64,000 nucleotides of DNA, from positions 124,001 to 188,000 of the forward strand of contig NZ_FZOQ01000003.1 of NCBI RefSeq assembly GCF_900188175.1. The letters are read 5' to 3'. The stretch comes from Pontibacter ummariensis. Its GTDB lineage: Bacteria > Bacteroidota > Bacteroidia > Cytophagales > Hymenobacteraceae. A model generated the notes under the pieces. It saw only the letters and a program-made list of their open reading frames with translations, was not told the DNA's origin and searched no databases. Shown here piece by piece: positions 43,004 to 50,066 of the stretch. The position numbers and the translations under genes are program-made. Position 1 is the stretch's first letter; every line of letters begins with the position of its first letter.

Positions 43004-43254
43004 GGGAAAAGGGAGTAGTCTCCGAGGCTTACTTTACCCGACTTATCTACTACATTCATTTCAACCCGCAGCACCACGGCCTGATAGATGACTTTAGCGA
43101 CTGGCCCTACTCCTCTTATCACAGTATCCTCTCCAGAAGTAAAACTGCGCTGCAGCGGGAAGAGGTGCTGGAGTGGTTCGGAGGCAGAGAGGGGTACAAA
43201 GCTTTTCACGAGGAAAACGCTGCATCTCATCCCTATCGCGCCACTCATAGGTGA
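42988..43254 (+). pseudogene. C-terminal remnant of a second RAYT-type transposase
   Basis: An open stretch without start codon, 42988-43254, encodes SEAYFTRLIYYIHFNPQHHG, then LIDDFSDWPYSSYHSIL and LQREEVLEWFGGREGYKAFH, ending at a TGA. This is the typical C-terminal half of Bacteroidota Y1 transposases, with the catalytic-Tyr motif YIHFNP intact. The N-terminal half with the HUH motif is missing and is replaced by REP copy d. It is distinct in sequence from the intact RAYT at 42083-42601. Confidence 0.7.
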
Positions 43255-43301
43255 AGACGAGCTATAGCCAAGCATAAAATACTTCGCAACGCGAATAGAA
43301 T

Positions 43302-43336
43302 AGACCTCACAGCGTGCGCAGCTCTTGTGAGCGTCT
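43302..43336 (+). repeat. Stem-loop repeat, family 2, copy 1
   Basis: AGACCTCACA (43302-43311) pairs with TGTGAGCGTCT (43326-43336) with one bulged C. It is one of two related stem-loops in opposite orientation. Confidence 0.6.
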
Positions 43337-43380
43337 GGAATGGATAGGCTGTAGCTGCGTGGATAGGGCCTTGGAGGGCT

Positions 43381-43413
43381 AGACGCTCGCGGGATAAGGA
43401 CACCGCGAGGTCT
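43381..43413 (-). repeat. Stem-loop repeat, family 2, copy 2 (inverted)
   Basis: AGACGCTCGCGG (43381-43392) pairs with CCGCGAGGTCT (43403-43413) with one extra base. Read on the minus strand it begins AGACCTCGCGG, matching copy 1, so the two form an inverted pair. It lies just past the stop codon of the SIR2-like gene. Confidence 0.6.
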
Positions 43414-43436
43414 GTAGGATATACTTTCAATTTGAG

Positions 43437-44474
43437 TTACGCTCTTGCTAGTGTTGCCATCCTCTTTGCACTTAACAGCCGATCAAATAACCCTATAAGC
43501 TGCTTCTCAGACTTCACATGCTCTGTTGACTGAGTGTTGATTTGGAAATTGTAATACGGCTCTAATTCCGATACTACTTCTTCTGGCTTATCAGAGCAGA
43601 CTAAGAGCTGTGTGTTTGGTCTATTGAAGTGAGTGTTTATAAGCCGTTGTAGGTGTGGTTCGGTTTTGAATGAGTTTCCTATAGTAATAACCTTGTCACA
43701 CATTGTTAATTGACGCCTCAACTCCCGATAGTTGGCTGCAAGTACTTCGTTTTGTAAGATTGTAGCTTCTTTGCGTATTGGATTATCATATACCATCAAA
43801 GGACTACTGTTGATTGTTTCTTTCTTAAGCTTTTCTGTATAGTTGTTGCCTTGGAAGTACCTGTAAGAACCATGGATATGGGCTATTTTATAACGTGAGT
43901 TTCTAAAAAAACTTTCATTAAATCGGCCATGTATGAATCCGTCTTTCATGATGAACTTACTACTCTTACTTTCTCTACAGTAGTATGTTAGAAGACTATC
44001 TATTATTCCATCGTAGTTTGTTGTACATAGATACAAATCACTCACGAGTTGACTTCTTAGCAGACCATTAAAAGCTCTTCCAAAATTAGGTAAAGCCCTG
44101 TGTATAGTGGAGTAACCCTCGTTTCTCTCGAACATTGTAAAATGTTCTCCAACTTTTCTCATTTCTTCTTTTATAAGAAGGTTTGCAGTAAAAAGTGGTG
44201 ATTGGTCAACTAGGGAGGAAGCATTACCTCTAGTTGCTGTCTTTTGCAGCATTGCTTGAATGCCATCAAGAGCCTCTAACATTAGTTCACCATGTCTGTT
44301 TGGAATGAACTCATGAAACTGCAAGAAAAGAGGTTCAAGTTGGTACCAAAGATTATTCAAACTAATAAGTTTTTCATGAAGAGGTATATCATCTTTTGTA
44401 TATATGCTTTGTGACTTAACTATATCAGCTAACATATAGTTAAAGCCGCTTCCAATGAAGCATACTATTTTCAT
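43437..44474 (-). CDS. Stand-alone SIR2-like protein, candidate NADase of a phage-defence system
   Basis: The 345-residue protein shows the SIR2-like Rossmann pattern: CFIGSGFN at residues 5-12 (nucleotide-binding loop), TTNYDGIID at 151-159 with the catalytic-type Asn153, HIHGSY at 199-204 with the catalytic-type His, and VITIGNSFKTEPHLQRLI at 262-279. SIR2-like proteins with intact Asn and His in defence loci hydrolyse NAD+ to stop phage replication. The GSGFN start also resembles AbiH-type proteins of the same fold. The whole protein is one domain, with no HerA, Argonaute or second sensor domain in the neighbourhood. The gene is visibly richer in A and T than its neighbours and borders a repeat island, which suggests transfer. 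I start at ATG 44474; the frame is open to 44510. Confidence 0.7.
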   Translation of the reverse strand: MKIVCFIGSGFNYMLADIVKSQSIYTKDDIPLHEKLISLNNLWYQLEPLFLQFHEFIPNRHGELMLEALDGIQAMLQKTATRGNASSLVDQSPLFTANLLIKEEMRKVGEHFTMFERNEGYSTIHRALPNFGRAFNGLLRSQLVSDLYLCTTNYDGIIDSLLTYYCRESKSSKFIMKDGFIHGRFNESFFRNSRYKIAHIHGSYRYFQGNNYTEKLKKETINSSPLMVYDNPIRKEATILQNEVLAANYRELRRQLTMCDKVITIGNSFKTEPHLQRLINTHFNRPNTQLLVCSDKPEEVVSELEPYYNFQINTQSTEHVKSEKQLIGLFDRLLSAKRMATLARA

Positions 44475-44570
44475 CTGTTCTGTTTTTAGAGTGGGGAAAA
44501 GTATAGGCAATACAATCCCACCTGCTAGCGGGGAACCAGCAGTGACACGGGAATAGCCTTTTAATTAGGT

Positions 44571-44607
44571 AGGAAAAGAAGAAGGAGGGTGATGTGCCCT
44601 CCTTCTT
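44571..44607 (-). terminator. Terminator of nrdA
   Basis: AAGAAGGAGGG (44579-44589) pairs with CCCTCCTTCTT (44597-44607). On the minus strand the stem is followed by CTTTTCCT. It starts 7 nt past the nrdA stop codon. Confidence 0.85.
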
Positions 44608-44614
44608 TAGTTAA

Positions 44615-46999
44615 TTACGATCCGCAAGCTTCGCAAGCGTCTGGGTTGTCTAAACTGCAGCTCATGTCGCTGCGGTTCTGGTCTTGGTTGCTGTACACCG
44701 GCGAAAGGGTTTCGGCGGCCTGTTTCTCTACAGTAAATTTGATGGCGTCTACGGCAGACTTGGTGCGCAGGTAGTACATACCGGTCTTCAGGCCTTTCTT
44801 CCAGCTGTAGAAGTGCATCGAGGTCAGCTTGCCGAAGTTTACGTTCTGCACGTGCAGGTTCAGCGATTGGCTCTGGCAGATATAAGCACCACGGTCGGCA
44901 CTCATGTCAATTACCGTACGCTGGCTGATCTCCCACACGGTCTTGTACAGGTCTTTGATGTGCTGCGGAATAGCCGGGATGTCCTGAATAGAGCCGTTGG
45001 CCGCGATGATATCGTTCTTCATCCTGTCGTTCCAGATGCCCAGGGCGATCAGGTCTTTGAGCAGGTGCTTGTTTACCACCATAAACTCGCCAGACAGTAC
45101 GCGGCGCAGGTAAATGTTAGACGTATAAGGCTCGAACGACTCGTTGTTGCCCAGGATCTGTGCTGTAGAAGCAGTAGGCATTGGCGCTACCAGCAGCGAG
45201 TTGCGCACGCCGTGCTCCATTACCTCGCTACGCAGGCTTTCCCAATCCCAACGACCGCTCTCCGGCGTTACACCCCATAGGTCGAACTGGAACTTGCCTT
45301 CAGACAGCGGAGATCCTTTAAAGGTCTCGTAAGCCCCTTGCTTCTTCGCCAGGTCCTTAGAGGCCGTCATGGCGGCAAAGTAGATCGTCTCAAAGATATC
45401 CTTGTTCAGCCCTTTCGCCTCGTCGCTTTCGAACGGCATGCGCAGGTGAATAAAGGTATCGGCCAAGCCTTGTACACCCAGGCCAATCGGGCGGTGACGC
45501 AGGTTAGAGTTGCGTGCCTCCGGTACTGGGTAGTAGTTGATGTCGATCACCTTGTTCAGGTTCTTCGTCACATGGTAGGTAACGTCGAACAGCTTCTGGT
45601 GGTCGAAGGTCTTGTTCCCGTGCTCGTCTTCTTTCACGAAGCGTGGCAGTGCCAGCGAGGCCAGGTTACAAACCGCTACCTCATCAGGGCTGGTGTACTC
45701 CATGATCTCGGTGCACAGGTTCGAGCTCTTGATAGTACCCAGGTTCTGCTGGTTGCTCTTGCCGTTCGCAGCGTCTTTGTACAGGATGTAAGGGGTGCCG
45801 GTCTCTACCTGCGACTCCAGCACGGCAAACCACAGTTCCTGTGCTTTTACTGTTTTACGGGCACGGCCTTCGCGCTCATACTTCTCGTAGAGGCGCTCAA
45901 ACTCCTTGCCCCAGCTTTCTGCCAGGCCTGGTGCTTCGTGCGGGCAGAACAGGCTCCAGTCGCCGTTCTCTTCTACGCGCTTCATGAACAGGTCCGGCGT
46001 CCAGAGAGCGTAGAACAAGTCTCGGGCGCGGTTCTCTTCCTTACCGTGGTTCTTTTTCAGATCCAGGAAGTCGAAGATATCGGCATGCCATGGCTCCAGG
46101 TAAATGGCAAAGGCGCCTTTGCGCTTGCCGCCGCCCTGGTCTACGTAGCGGGCTGTGTCGTTAAATACCTTCAGCATCGGGATGATGCCGTTGGAAGTGC
46201 CGTTCGTACCTTTGATGTAAGAGCCTGTCGCACGTACGTTGTGGATGCTCAGGCCAATGCCACCGGCACTCTGCGAGATCTGCGCGCACTGCTTCAGGGT
46301 ATCATAGATGCCCGGGATGCTGTCGTCTTTCATCGTCAGCAGGAAGCAGGACGACAGCTGCGGTTTCGGCGTGCCGGCGTTAAACAATGTTGGGGTGGCG
46401 TGGGTAAACCACTTTTCAGACATGAGATTATAAGTCTCGATGGCAGATTCGATGTCCTCCTTGTGTATACCCACGGCCACACGCATCAACATATGCTGTG
46501 GGCGCTCCACGATTTTGCCGTCCAGGCGCAAGAGGTAAGAGCGTTCCAGTGTCTTATATCCGAAGTAATCGTAGTTATAGTCTCGGTCGTAAATGATAGT
46601 AGAGTCGAGCAGGGCCGCATTCTTCCGGATGATCTCGTACACGTCCTTCGCGATCAGCGAGGCGTTCTCCCCTGTCTTCGGGTCCTCATAGGTATAGAGG
46701 CGCTTCATGGTATTGGAGAACGACTTGCTTGTTACCTTGTGCAGGTTAGAGATGGCCACGCGTGCTGCCAGCACCGCATAGTCGGGGTGCTTGGTGGTAA
46801 GCGACGCGGCCGTTTCAGCTGCCAGGTTATCCAGTTCCACGGTGGTTACCCCGTCGTAAATGCCGTCGATTACCTTCTTGGCCACCTCAATCGGCGACAC
46901 ATAGTCCATGTGCAGGCCATAGCACAGCTTCTCGATGCGTGCGGTAATCTTATCGAACTTGACAGATTCGCGTCTGCCGTCTCGTTTAACTACTAACAT
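44615..46999 (-). CDS. nrdA: Ribonucleoside-diphosphate reductase, alpha subunit (class Ia)
   Basis: NrdA reduces ribonucleotides to deoxyribonucleotides together with NrdB. The 794-residue protein has an N-terminal ATP-cone ([20 protein letters not shown]), the effector and catalytic barrel regions ([20 protein letters not shown] near 245, [20 protein letters not shown] near 425, [20 protein letters not shown] near 605) and the redox-active C-terminal cysteines (CEACGS). The ATP-cone implies dATP feedback control. It is transcribed separately from nrdB, which lies 355 nt upstream. Confidence 0.97.
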   Translation of the reverse strand: MLVVKRDGRRESVKFDKITARIEKLCYGLHMDYVSPIEVAKKVIDGIYDGVTTVELDNLAAETAASLTTKHPDYAVLAARVAISNLHKVTSKSFSNTMKRLYTYEDPKTGENASLIAKDVYEIIRKNAALLDSTIIYDRDYNYDYFGYKTLERSYLLRLDGKIVERPQHMLMRVAVGIHKEDIESAIETYNLMSEKWFTHATPTLFNAGTPKPQLSSCFLLTMKDDSIPGIYDTLKQCAQISQSAGGIGLSIHNVRATGSYIKGTNGTSNGIIPMLKVFNDTARYVDQGGGKRKGAFAIYLEPWHADIFDFLDLKKNHGKEENRARDLFYALWTPDLFMKRVEENGDWSLFCPHEAPGLAESWGKEFERLYEKYEREGRARKTVKAQELWFAVLESQVETGTPYILYKDAANGKSNQQNLGTIKSSNLCTEIMEYTSPDEVAVCNLASLALPRFVKEDEHGNKTFDHQKLFDVTYHVTKNLNKVIDINYYPVPEARNSNLRHRPIGLGVQGLADTFIHLRMPFESDEAKGLNKDIFETIYFAAMTASKDLAKKQGAYETFKGSPLSEGKFQFDLWGVTPESGRWDWESLRSEVMEHGVRNSLLVAPMPTASTAQILGNNESFEPYTSNIYLRRVLSGEFMVVNKHLLKDLIALGIWNDRMKNDIIAANGSIQDIPAIPQHIKDLYKTVWEISQRTVIDMSADRGAYICQSQSLNLHVQNVNFGKLTSMHFYSWKKGLKTGMYYLRTKSAVDAIKFTVEKQAAETLSPVYSNQDQNRSDMSCSLDNPDACEACGS

Positions 47000-47086
47000 A
47001 GCGTATACAGTTAGCGAGGTTAAAGGCCTCGGGTTTTTATAAATAGGTACAAGTATATAGATGAGCCGCTGCCGCTGCAGCCGGCG

Positions 47087-47105
47087 GTAATACCTCTGGT
47101 GTTAC
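47087..47105. promoter_or_regulatory. 19-bp near-palindrome upstream of nrdA, candidate operator
   Basis: GTAATACC (47087-47094), TCT, GGTGTTAC (47098-47105): the arms are inverted copies with one mismatch. It lies about 30 bp upstream of the likely -7 element of nrdA. It shares a 12-bp core with the direct repeats at 14908-14944. It does not resemble the known NrdR box. Confidence 0.5.
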
Positions 47106-47298
47106 ATACAGTCAGCTCATACGGGATCGAACGCATAAGCCGTTGCAGTACAAACAATTATAGATAAAGCAAAAGCCTTTTACTATATAGTAGGACTGAG
47201 ATGCCCTGTAAAACTGGCGATGATGCCATATTGGGTTCCGGCTGTGGCTGCGGTCGCCGCTGTGCTCCTGGTGCCTGCCGGAAAAAGGTACTAAAGGT

Positions 47299-47335
47299 AA
47301 GTATGGGAGGGGGAACAGGACGCCCTCCCATACTT
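47299..47335 (-). terminator. Hairpin after nrdB, probable terminator
   Basis: A 13-bp perfect stem (47299-47311 with 47323-47335) lies 20 nt past the nrdB stop on the minus strand. The T-run after it is weak (ACCTTTAG). Confidence 0.65.
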
Positions 47336-47354
47336 AAAGAAATGTTCTGAACAG

Positions 47355-48314
47355 TTAAAAGTCTTCGTCCAGCGAGAACACGTTTTTGTCTTTGTCGCCC
47401 AACACGCCGGCTTTCTGGTAGTCGCCCACGCGCTTCTCGAAGAAGTTGGTCTTGCCCTGCAGCGAGATCATCTCCATAAAGTCGAATGGGTTCGCAGAGT
47501 TGTAAATCTTTTTGCAACCGAGTTCTACCAACAGGCGGTCTGCCACAAACTCAATGTACTGGCTCATCAGCTTGGCGTTCATGCCAATCAGGTCTACCGG
47601 TAAGGCATCCGTCACAAACTCCTGCTCAATGCTCACCGCGTCGCGGATGATCTCTACAACACGCTCTTCCGGCAGTTTGTTTTGCAGCATAGAGTATAAC
47701 AGGCAGGCAAAGTCACAGTGCAGGCCTTCGTCACGGCTGATCAGTTCGTTAGAGAATGTCAGGCCGGGCATCAGGCCGCGCTTCTTCAACCAGAAGATGG
47801 AGCAGAAAGAGCCGGAGAAGAAAATACCCTCTACCGCGGCGAAAGCAATCAGGCGCTCTGCAAAATGCTCACTCTCGATCCAGCGCAGGGCCCACTCTCC
47901 TTTTCGGCCCACAGCTGGTACTGTTTCCAGGGCGTTGAACAGGTGGTCTTTTTCAGACTGCTTCTTTATATAAGTGTCGATGAGCAGCGAGTAGGTTTCT
48001 GAGTGGATGTTCTCCATCATGATCTGGAAACCATAGAAGCAACGCGCCTCGGGTATCTGCACCTCGTTCATAAAGTTCACAGCCAGGTTCTCGTTCACGA
48101 TGCCATCAGAGGCAGCGAAGAAGGCCAGTACGTGGCTGATGAAGTGACGCTCTCCGTCGTTCAGGTTTTCCCAGTCTTTCAGGTCCTGGCCCAGGTCGAT
48201 CTCCTCTGCCGTCCAAAAGCTGGCCTCGGCCTTCTTATACATCTGCCACACCTCATCGTTTTGAATCGGGAACAGGACAAAGCGGTTTGGGTTCTCTTTC
48301 AGTATTGGCTCCAT
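47355..48314 (-). CDS. nrdB: Ribonucleoside-diphosphate reductase, beta subunit (class Ia)
   Basis: NrdB carries the diiron-tyrosyl radical cofactor for NrdA. The 319-residue protein shows [20 protein letters not shown] with the first acidic ligand, [20 protein letters not shown] with the Glu-His ligand pair, and [10 protein letters not shown] with a later His ligand. The C-terminal end (NVFSLDEDF) is the acidic/Phe tail that docks to NrdA. I start at ATG 48314 (MEPILKEN); the frame is open to a TTG at 48320. Its promoter lies in the DnaA-box region. Confidence 0.97.
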   Translation of the reverse strand: MEPILKENPNRFVLFPIQNDEVWQMYKKAEASFWTAEEIDLGQDLKDWENLNDGERHFISHVLAFFAASDGIVNENLAVNFMNEVQIPEARCFYGFQIMMENIHSETYSLLIDTYIKKQSEKDHLFNALETVPAVGRKGEWALRWIESEHFAERLIAFAAVEGIFFSGSFCSIFWLKKRGLMPGLTFSNELISRDEGLHCDFACLLYSMLQNKLPEERVVEIIRDAVSIEQEFVTDALPVDLIGMNAKLMSQYIEFVADRLLVELGCKKIYNSANPFDFMEMISLQGKTNFFEKRVGDYQKAGVLGDKDKNVFSLDEDF

Positions 48315-48426
48315 AAGCAAGTAAGCGTTTTATAATGAAGGGCTAAGCATGAAATGGTGTGCCAGCCCTGAAATCCGGAAAGTTAAAGCAGCCATAGAAA
48401 CACTTGCTCCTACAGCATTGTGATTT

Positions 48427-48434
48427 CAAATATA
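48427..48434 (-). promoter_or_regulatory. Promoter -7 element of nrdB
   Basis: On the minus strand TATATTTG is an exact TAnnTTTG match, about 112 nt upstream of the nrdB ATG. Confidence 0.45.
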
Positions 48435-48529
48435 GAAATTAGAACTTGAATTTCGCCCCGAAAGTTGTTCAATTTATACACACGCTCTCAGTCGTCTGTT
48501 TTGCTGCATTTTTGGGGTTAATAACATTG

Positions 48530-48861
48530 TTTTCCACACGCCTTGTTGAAAACATATATTAATATAAATATTTGTATTTATATATTAAATCAATGTTAAG
48601 TACTGCTCAAGAGCTTGTGAAAAGGCTTTATAGGGGCTGTGAGTCGTGTTTTTGAGGCTGAGGGGGTGGCGTTTGTTAGGATGCGGGGTGAGCTCAGGTG
48701 CTAAGGCCTGTTTCGCCCTATTTGTGGAAAAGGTTGTTTTGGCCTGTATTGTGGATATGATTGGAATGCAAACGTTTAGCTGTTATTTTGGAGGATTGGC
48801 TGGAGAAGAGGTGTGTTTGTTAACAGTGTTGTCCACATATTTGTGTATAACCTGTGCAAAC
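48530..48861. other. Candidate replication origin (oriC) or DnaA-regulated region
   Basis: The gene-free 48315-48948 region has a 42-bp stretch (48549-48590) with only two G/C bases, followed by seven DnaA-box-like 9-mers. Three fit TTWTNCACA exactly: 48530-48538 (TTTTCCACA, plus), 48723-48731 and 48842-48850 (both minus; the last is TTATACACA). Four have one mismatch: 48616-48624, 48750-48758, 48829-48837 and 48853-48861. nrdB and nrdA point left and rplU-rpmA-metH point right. An AT-rich unwinding element beside a box cluster is the oriC pattern; DnaA control of nrdB, known for nrdAB in E. coli, is the alternative. Confidence 0.5.
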
Positions 48862-48887
48862 GGTAAAACAAATTAGGGTACAAGGCG

Positions 48888-48918
48888 TTGCAAAATTAAA
48901 ATGAGGTCCGTACCTTTG
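48888..48918 (+). promoter_or_regulatory. Promoter of rplU-rpmA
   Basis: TTG at 48888-48890, a 20-nt spacer and TACCTTTG at 48911-48918 match the Bacteroidota promoter exactly. The leader to the rplU ATG is about 25 nt. Confidence 0.7.
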
Positions 48919-48948
48919 CGGACTAATCATAAATATACATTGAAGCTG

Positions 48949-49260
48949 ATGTACGCAATTGTAGAAATCGCAGGTCAACAGACCAAAGTAGAGAACGGCA
49001 AGTTCATCTACGCTAACAAGCTTTCCGGCAATGAGGGTGACGCCGTAGAGTTCACCAATGTTCTTCTTACTGATGACAACGGTACTGTAACAGTAGGTGC
49101 TCCTTTCGTAGAAGGTGTAAAGGTAACAGGCAGAATCCTGTCCCCACTGGTGAAAGCGGACAAAGTGATCGTTTTCAAAAAGAAGAGAAGAAAAGGATAC
49201 CGCAAGAAGAATGGCCACCGCCAGCAGTTCACGAAGGTCCTGATCGAGAGCATTGGTTAA
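48949..49260 (+). CDS. rplU: Large ribosomal subunit protein bL21
   Basis: The 103-residue protein begins [20 protein letters not shown] and ends with the family block [20 protein letters not shown], both typical of L21, which binds 23S rRNA domain I. I start at ATG 48949, where L21 proteins begin; the frame is open from 48901 across the promoter. rpmA follows after 70 nt, the usual order. Confidence 0.97.
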   Translation: MYAIVEIAGQQTKVENGKFIYANKLSGNEGDAVEFTNVLLTDDNGTVTVGAPFVEGVKVTGRILSPLVKADKVIVFKKKRRKGYRKKNGHRQQFTKVLIESIG

Positions 49261-49330
49261 GAAGTAAGAAGAAAATCAATCGTAGAACCTTTTCAGGTTT
49301 TCATTAGCCTGAGTTAAATACTTAAAAAAA

Positions 49331-49600
49331 ATGGCACACAAAAAAGGAGCAGGTAGTTCTAATAACGGTCGTGAGTCGCACTCTAAACGACTGGGTGTGA
49401 AGATCTATGGTGGTCAGGACATCATTGCTGGCAACATCATTGTAAGACAAAGAGGTACAGCACACCACCCAGGTGCAAACGTTGGTATCGGTAAAGACCA
49501 TACCCTGTTTGCCCTTACTGACGGTATCGTGCAGTTCAGAAAAGGAAAGAAGAACCGTTCTTACGTTTCTGTACTTCCTAAAACTGAAGCAGAAGCTTAA
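49331..49600 (+). CDS. rpmA: Large ribosomal subunit protein bL27
   Basis: The 89-residue protein starts [20 protein letters not shown] and contains the [20 protein letters not shown] and [14 protein letters not shown] blocks of L27, whose N-terminus reaches the peptidyl-transferase centre. The N-terminal Met-Ala start is the short type without a cleaved leader. It is the second gene of the rplU operon. Confidence 0.97.
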   Translation: MAHKKGAGSSNNGRESHSKRLGVKIYGGQDIIAGNIIVRQRGTAHHPGANVGIGKDHTLFALTDGIVQFRKGKKNRSYVSVLPKTEAEA

Positions 49601-49623
49601 GCTTTAGCTGCCCGCGCAGCACT

Positions 49624-49659
49624 TAAGAAAAGGGATGCCCAACAGCATCCCTTTTCTTA
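49624..49659 (+). terminator. Terminator of rplU-rpmA
   Basis: A perfect 15-bp stem (49624-49638 with 49645-49659) with a 6-nt loop; the right arm contains CTTTTCTTA. Confidence 0.88.
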
Positions 49660-49757
49660 TTAGTAGTTCATTGTCAGATTAGAGCAACTATTGGCAAGCA
49701 CAGGCGTACATATAAACAAGAGTTGGATTCGCAGCTAGGCGAATTAAAGACTCTGTA

Positions 49758-49795
49758 GGAAAGGGACACTTTATGTGTCCCTTTCCGTTTTTTTT
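49758..49795 (+). terminator. Second, orphan terminator before the metH leader
   Basis: GGAAAGGGACAC (49758-49769) pairs with GTGTCCCTTTCC (49775-49786) across 5 nt and is followed by GTTTTTTTT. It is a very strong signal 100 nt after the rpmA terminator, with no gene in between. Confidence 0.9.
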
Positions 49796-49885
49796 GTGCT
49801 TACTGAATGGGAGCACCTAATGGATGCCAACCTATATTTAAATTAGATTTTTCGCTTTTATGCGGATAAACTATTAACTTGCCTG

Positions 49886-49991
49886 TTCTTATCAAGAAAG
49901 ACCGAGGGATAGGGCCCTACGACGTCTTAGCAACCTTGTAAAAGCTTGGTGCTAATTCCCTTCCCAGTGTTTTGCTGGGTGAAGATAAGAA
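49886..49991 (+). promoter_or_regulatory. SAM-I (S-box) riboswitch of metH-metF
   Basis: P1 is formed by TTCTTATC (49886-49893) and GATAAGAA (49984-49991). Inside lie the S-box core elements: CGAGGGA near 49903, GGCCC and the GACGTCTTAGCAACC segment near 49920-49934, and GGTGCTAATTCC near 49949, followed by a GC-rich P4-type hairpin (CCCAG/CTGGG). It senses S-adenosylmethionine and should shut off metH when SAM is plentiful. Gene context (methionine synthase) agrees. Confidence 0.9.
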
Positions 49992-50013
49992 AGTACCCCT
50001 CCCCCAGGTGTCC

Positions 50014-50057
50014 TTCTTGATAAGTAAAGTGTAGAAAGACTTACGAGAAGAAAGAAG
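50014..50057 (+). promoter_or_regulatory. Expression platform of the SAM riboswitch
   Basis: TTCTTGATAAG (50014-50024) is an exact 11-nt complement of 49888-49898, the 5' strand of P1 plus flank, so P1 and this helix exclude each other. The same segment can also pair with ACTTACGAGAAG (50039-50050), right before the metH start at 50067. This suggests translational control rather than termination; it is an inference from base pairing. Confidence 0.65.
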
Positions 50058-50066
50058 ACACCGACG

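Larger units (their letters stand above)
47000..47354. other. nrdA upstream region, gene-free
   Basis: This 355-nt stretch holds the nrdB terminator hairpin at its nrdB end (47299), a 19-bp near-palindrome at 47087-47105, and on the minus strand TATACTTG (47050-47057), a 7-of-8 -7 element for nrdA. I see no gene. Confidence 0.55.

Noticed and set aside
43302..43413. CRISPR array
   Set aside because: Only two stem-loops in opposite orientation with unequal spacing; no regular direct repeats or spacers and no cas genes anywhere in the window.
43437..44474. Plain AbiH family call for the SIR2-like gene
   Set aside because: The N-terminal IGSGFN is near AbiH, but the TTNYD motif and HIHG spacing fit the broader SIR2-like group better; AbiH remains an alternative.
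45338..46996. A 552-codon open frame on the plus strand, antisense to nrdA
   Set aside because: The frame mirrors the codon pattern of nrdA on the other strand, has no recognisable domain, and nrdA is beyond doubt.
47087..47105. NrdR box
   Set aside because: The palindrome does not fit the AT-rich ACACWATATWTWGTGT-like NrdR pattern, and no second box lies at the usual spacing.
47158..47517. A 119-codon minus-strand frame at the end of nrdB
   Set aside because: It overlaps nrdB in another frame and runs through the terminator hairpin.
49660..49757. tRNA fragment or attachment site before the orphan terminator
   Set aside because: GACTCTGTAGG near 49749 looked tRNA-like at first, but no cloverleaf can be formed and no integrase or duplicated att sequence is present.
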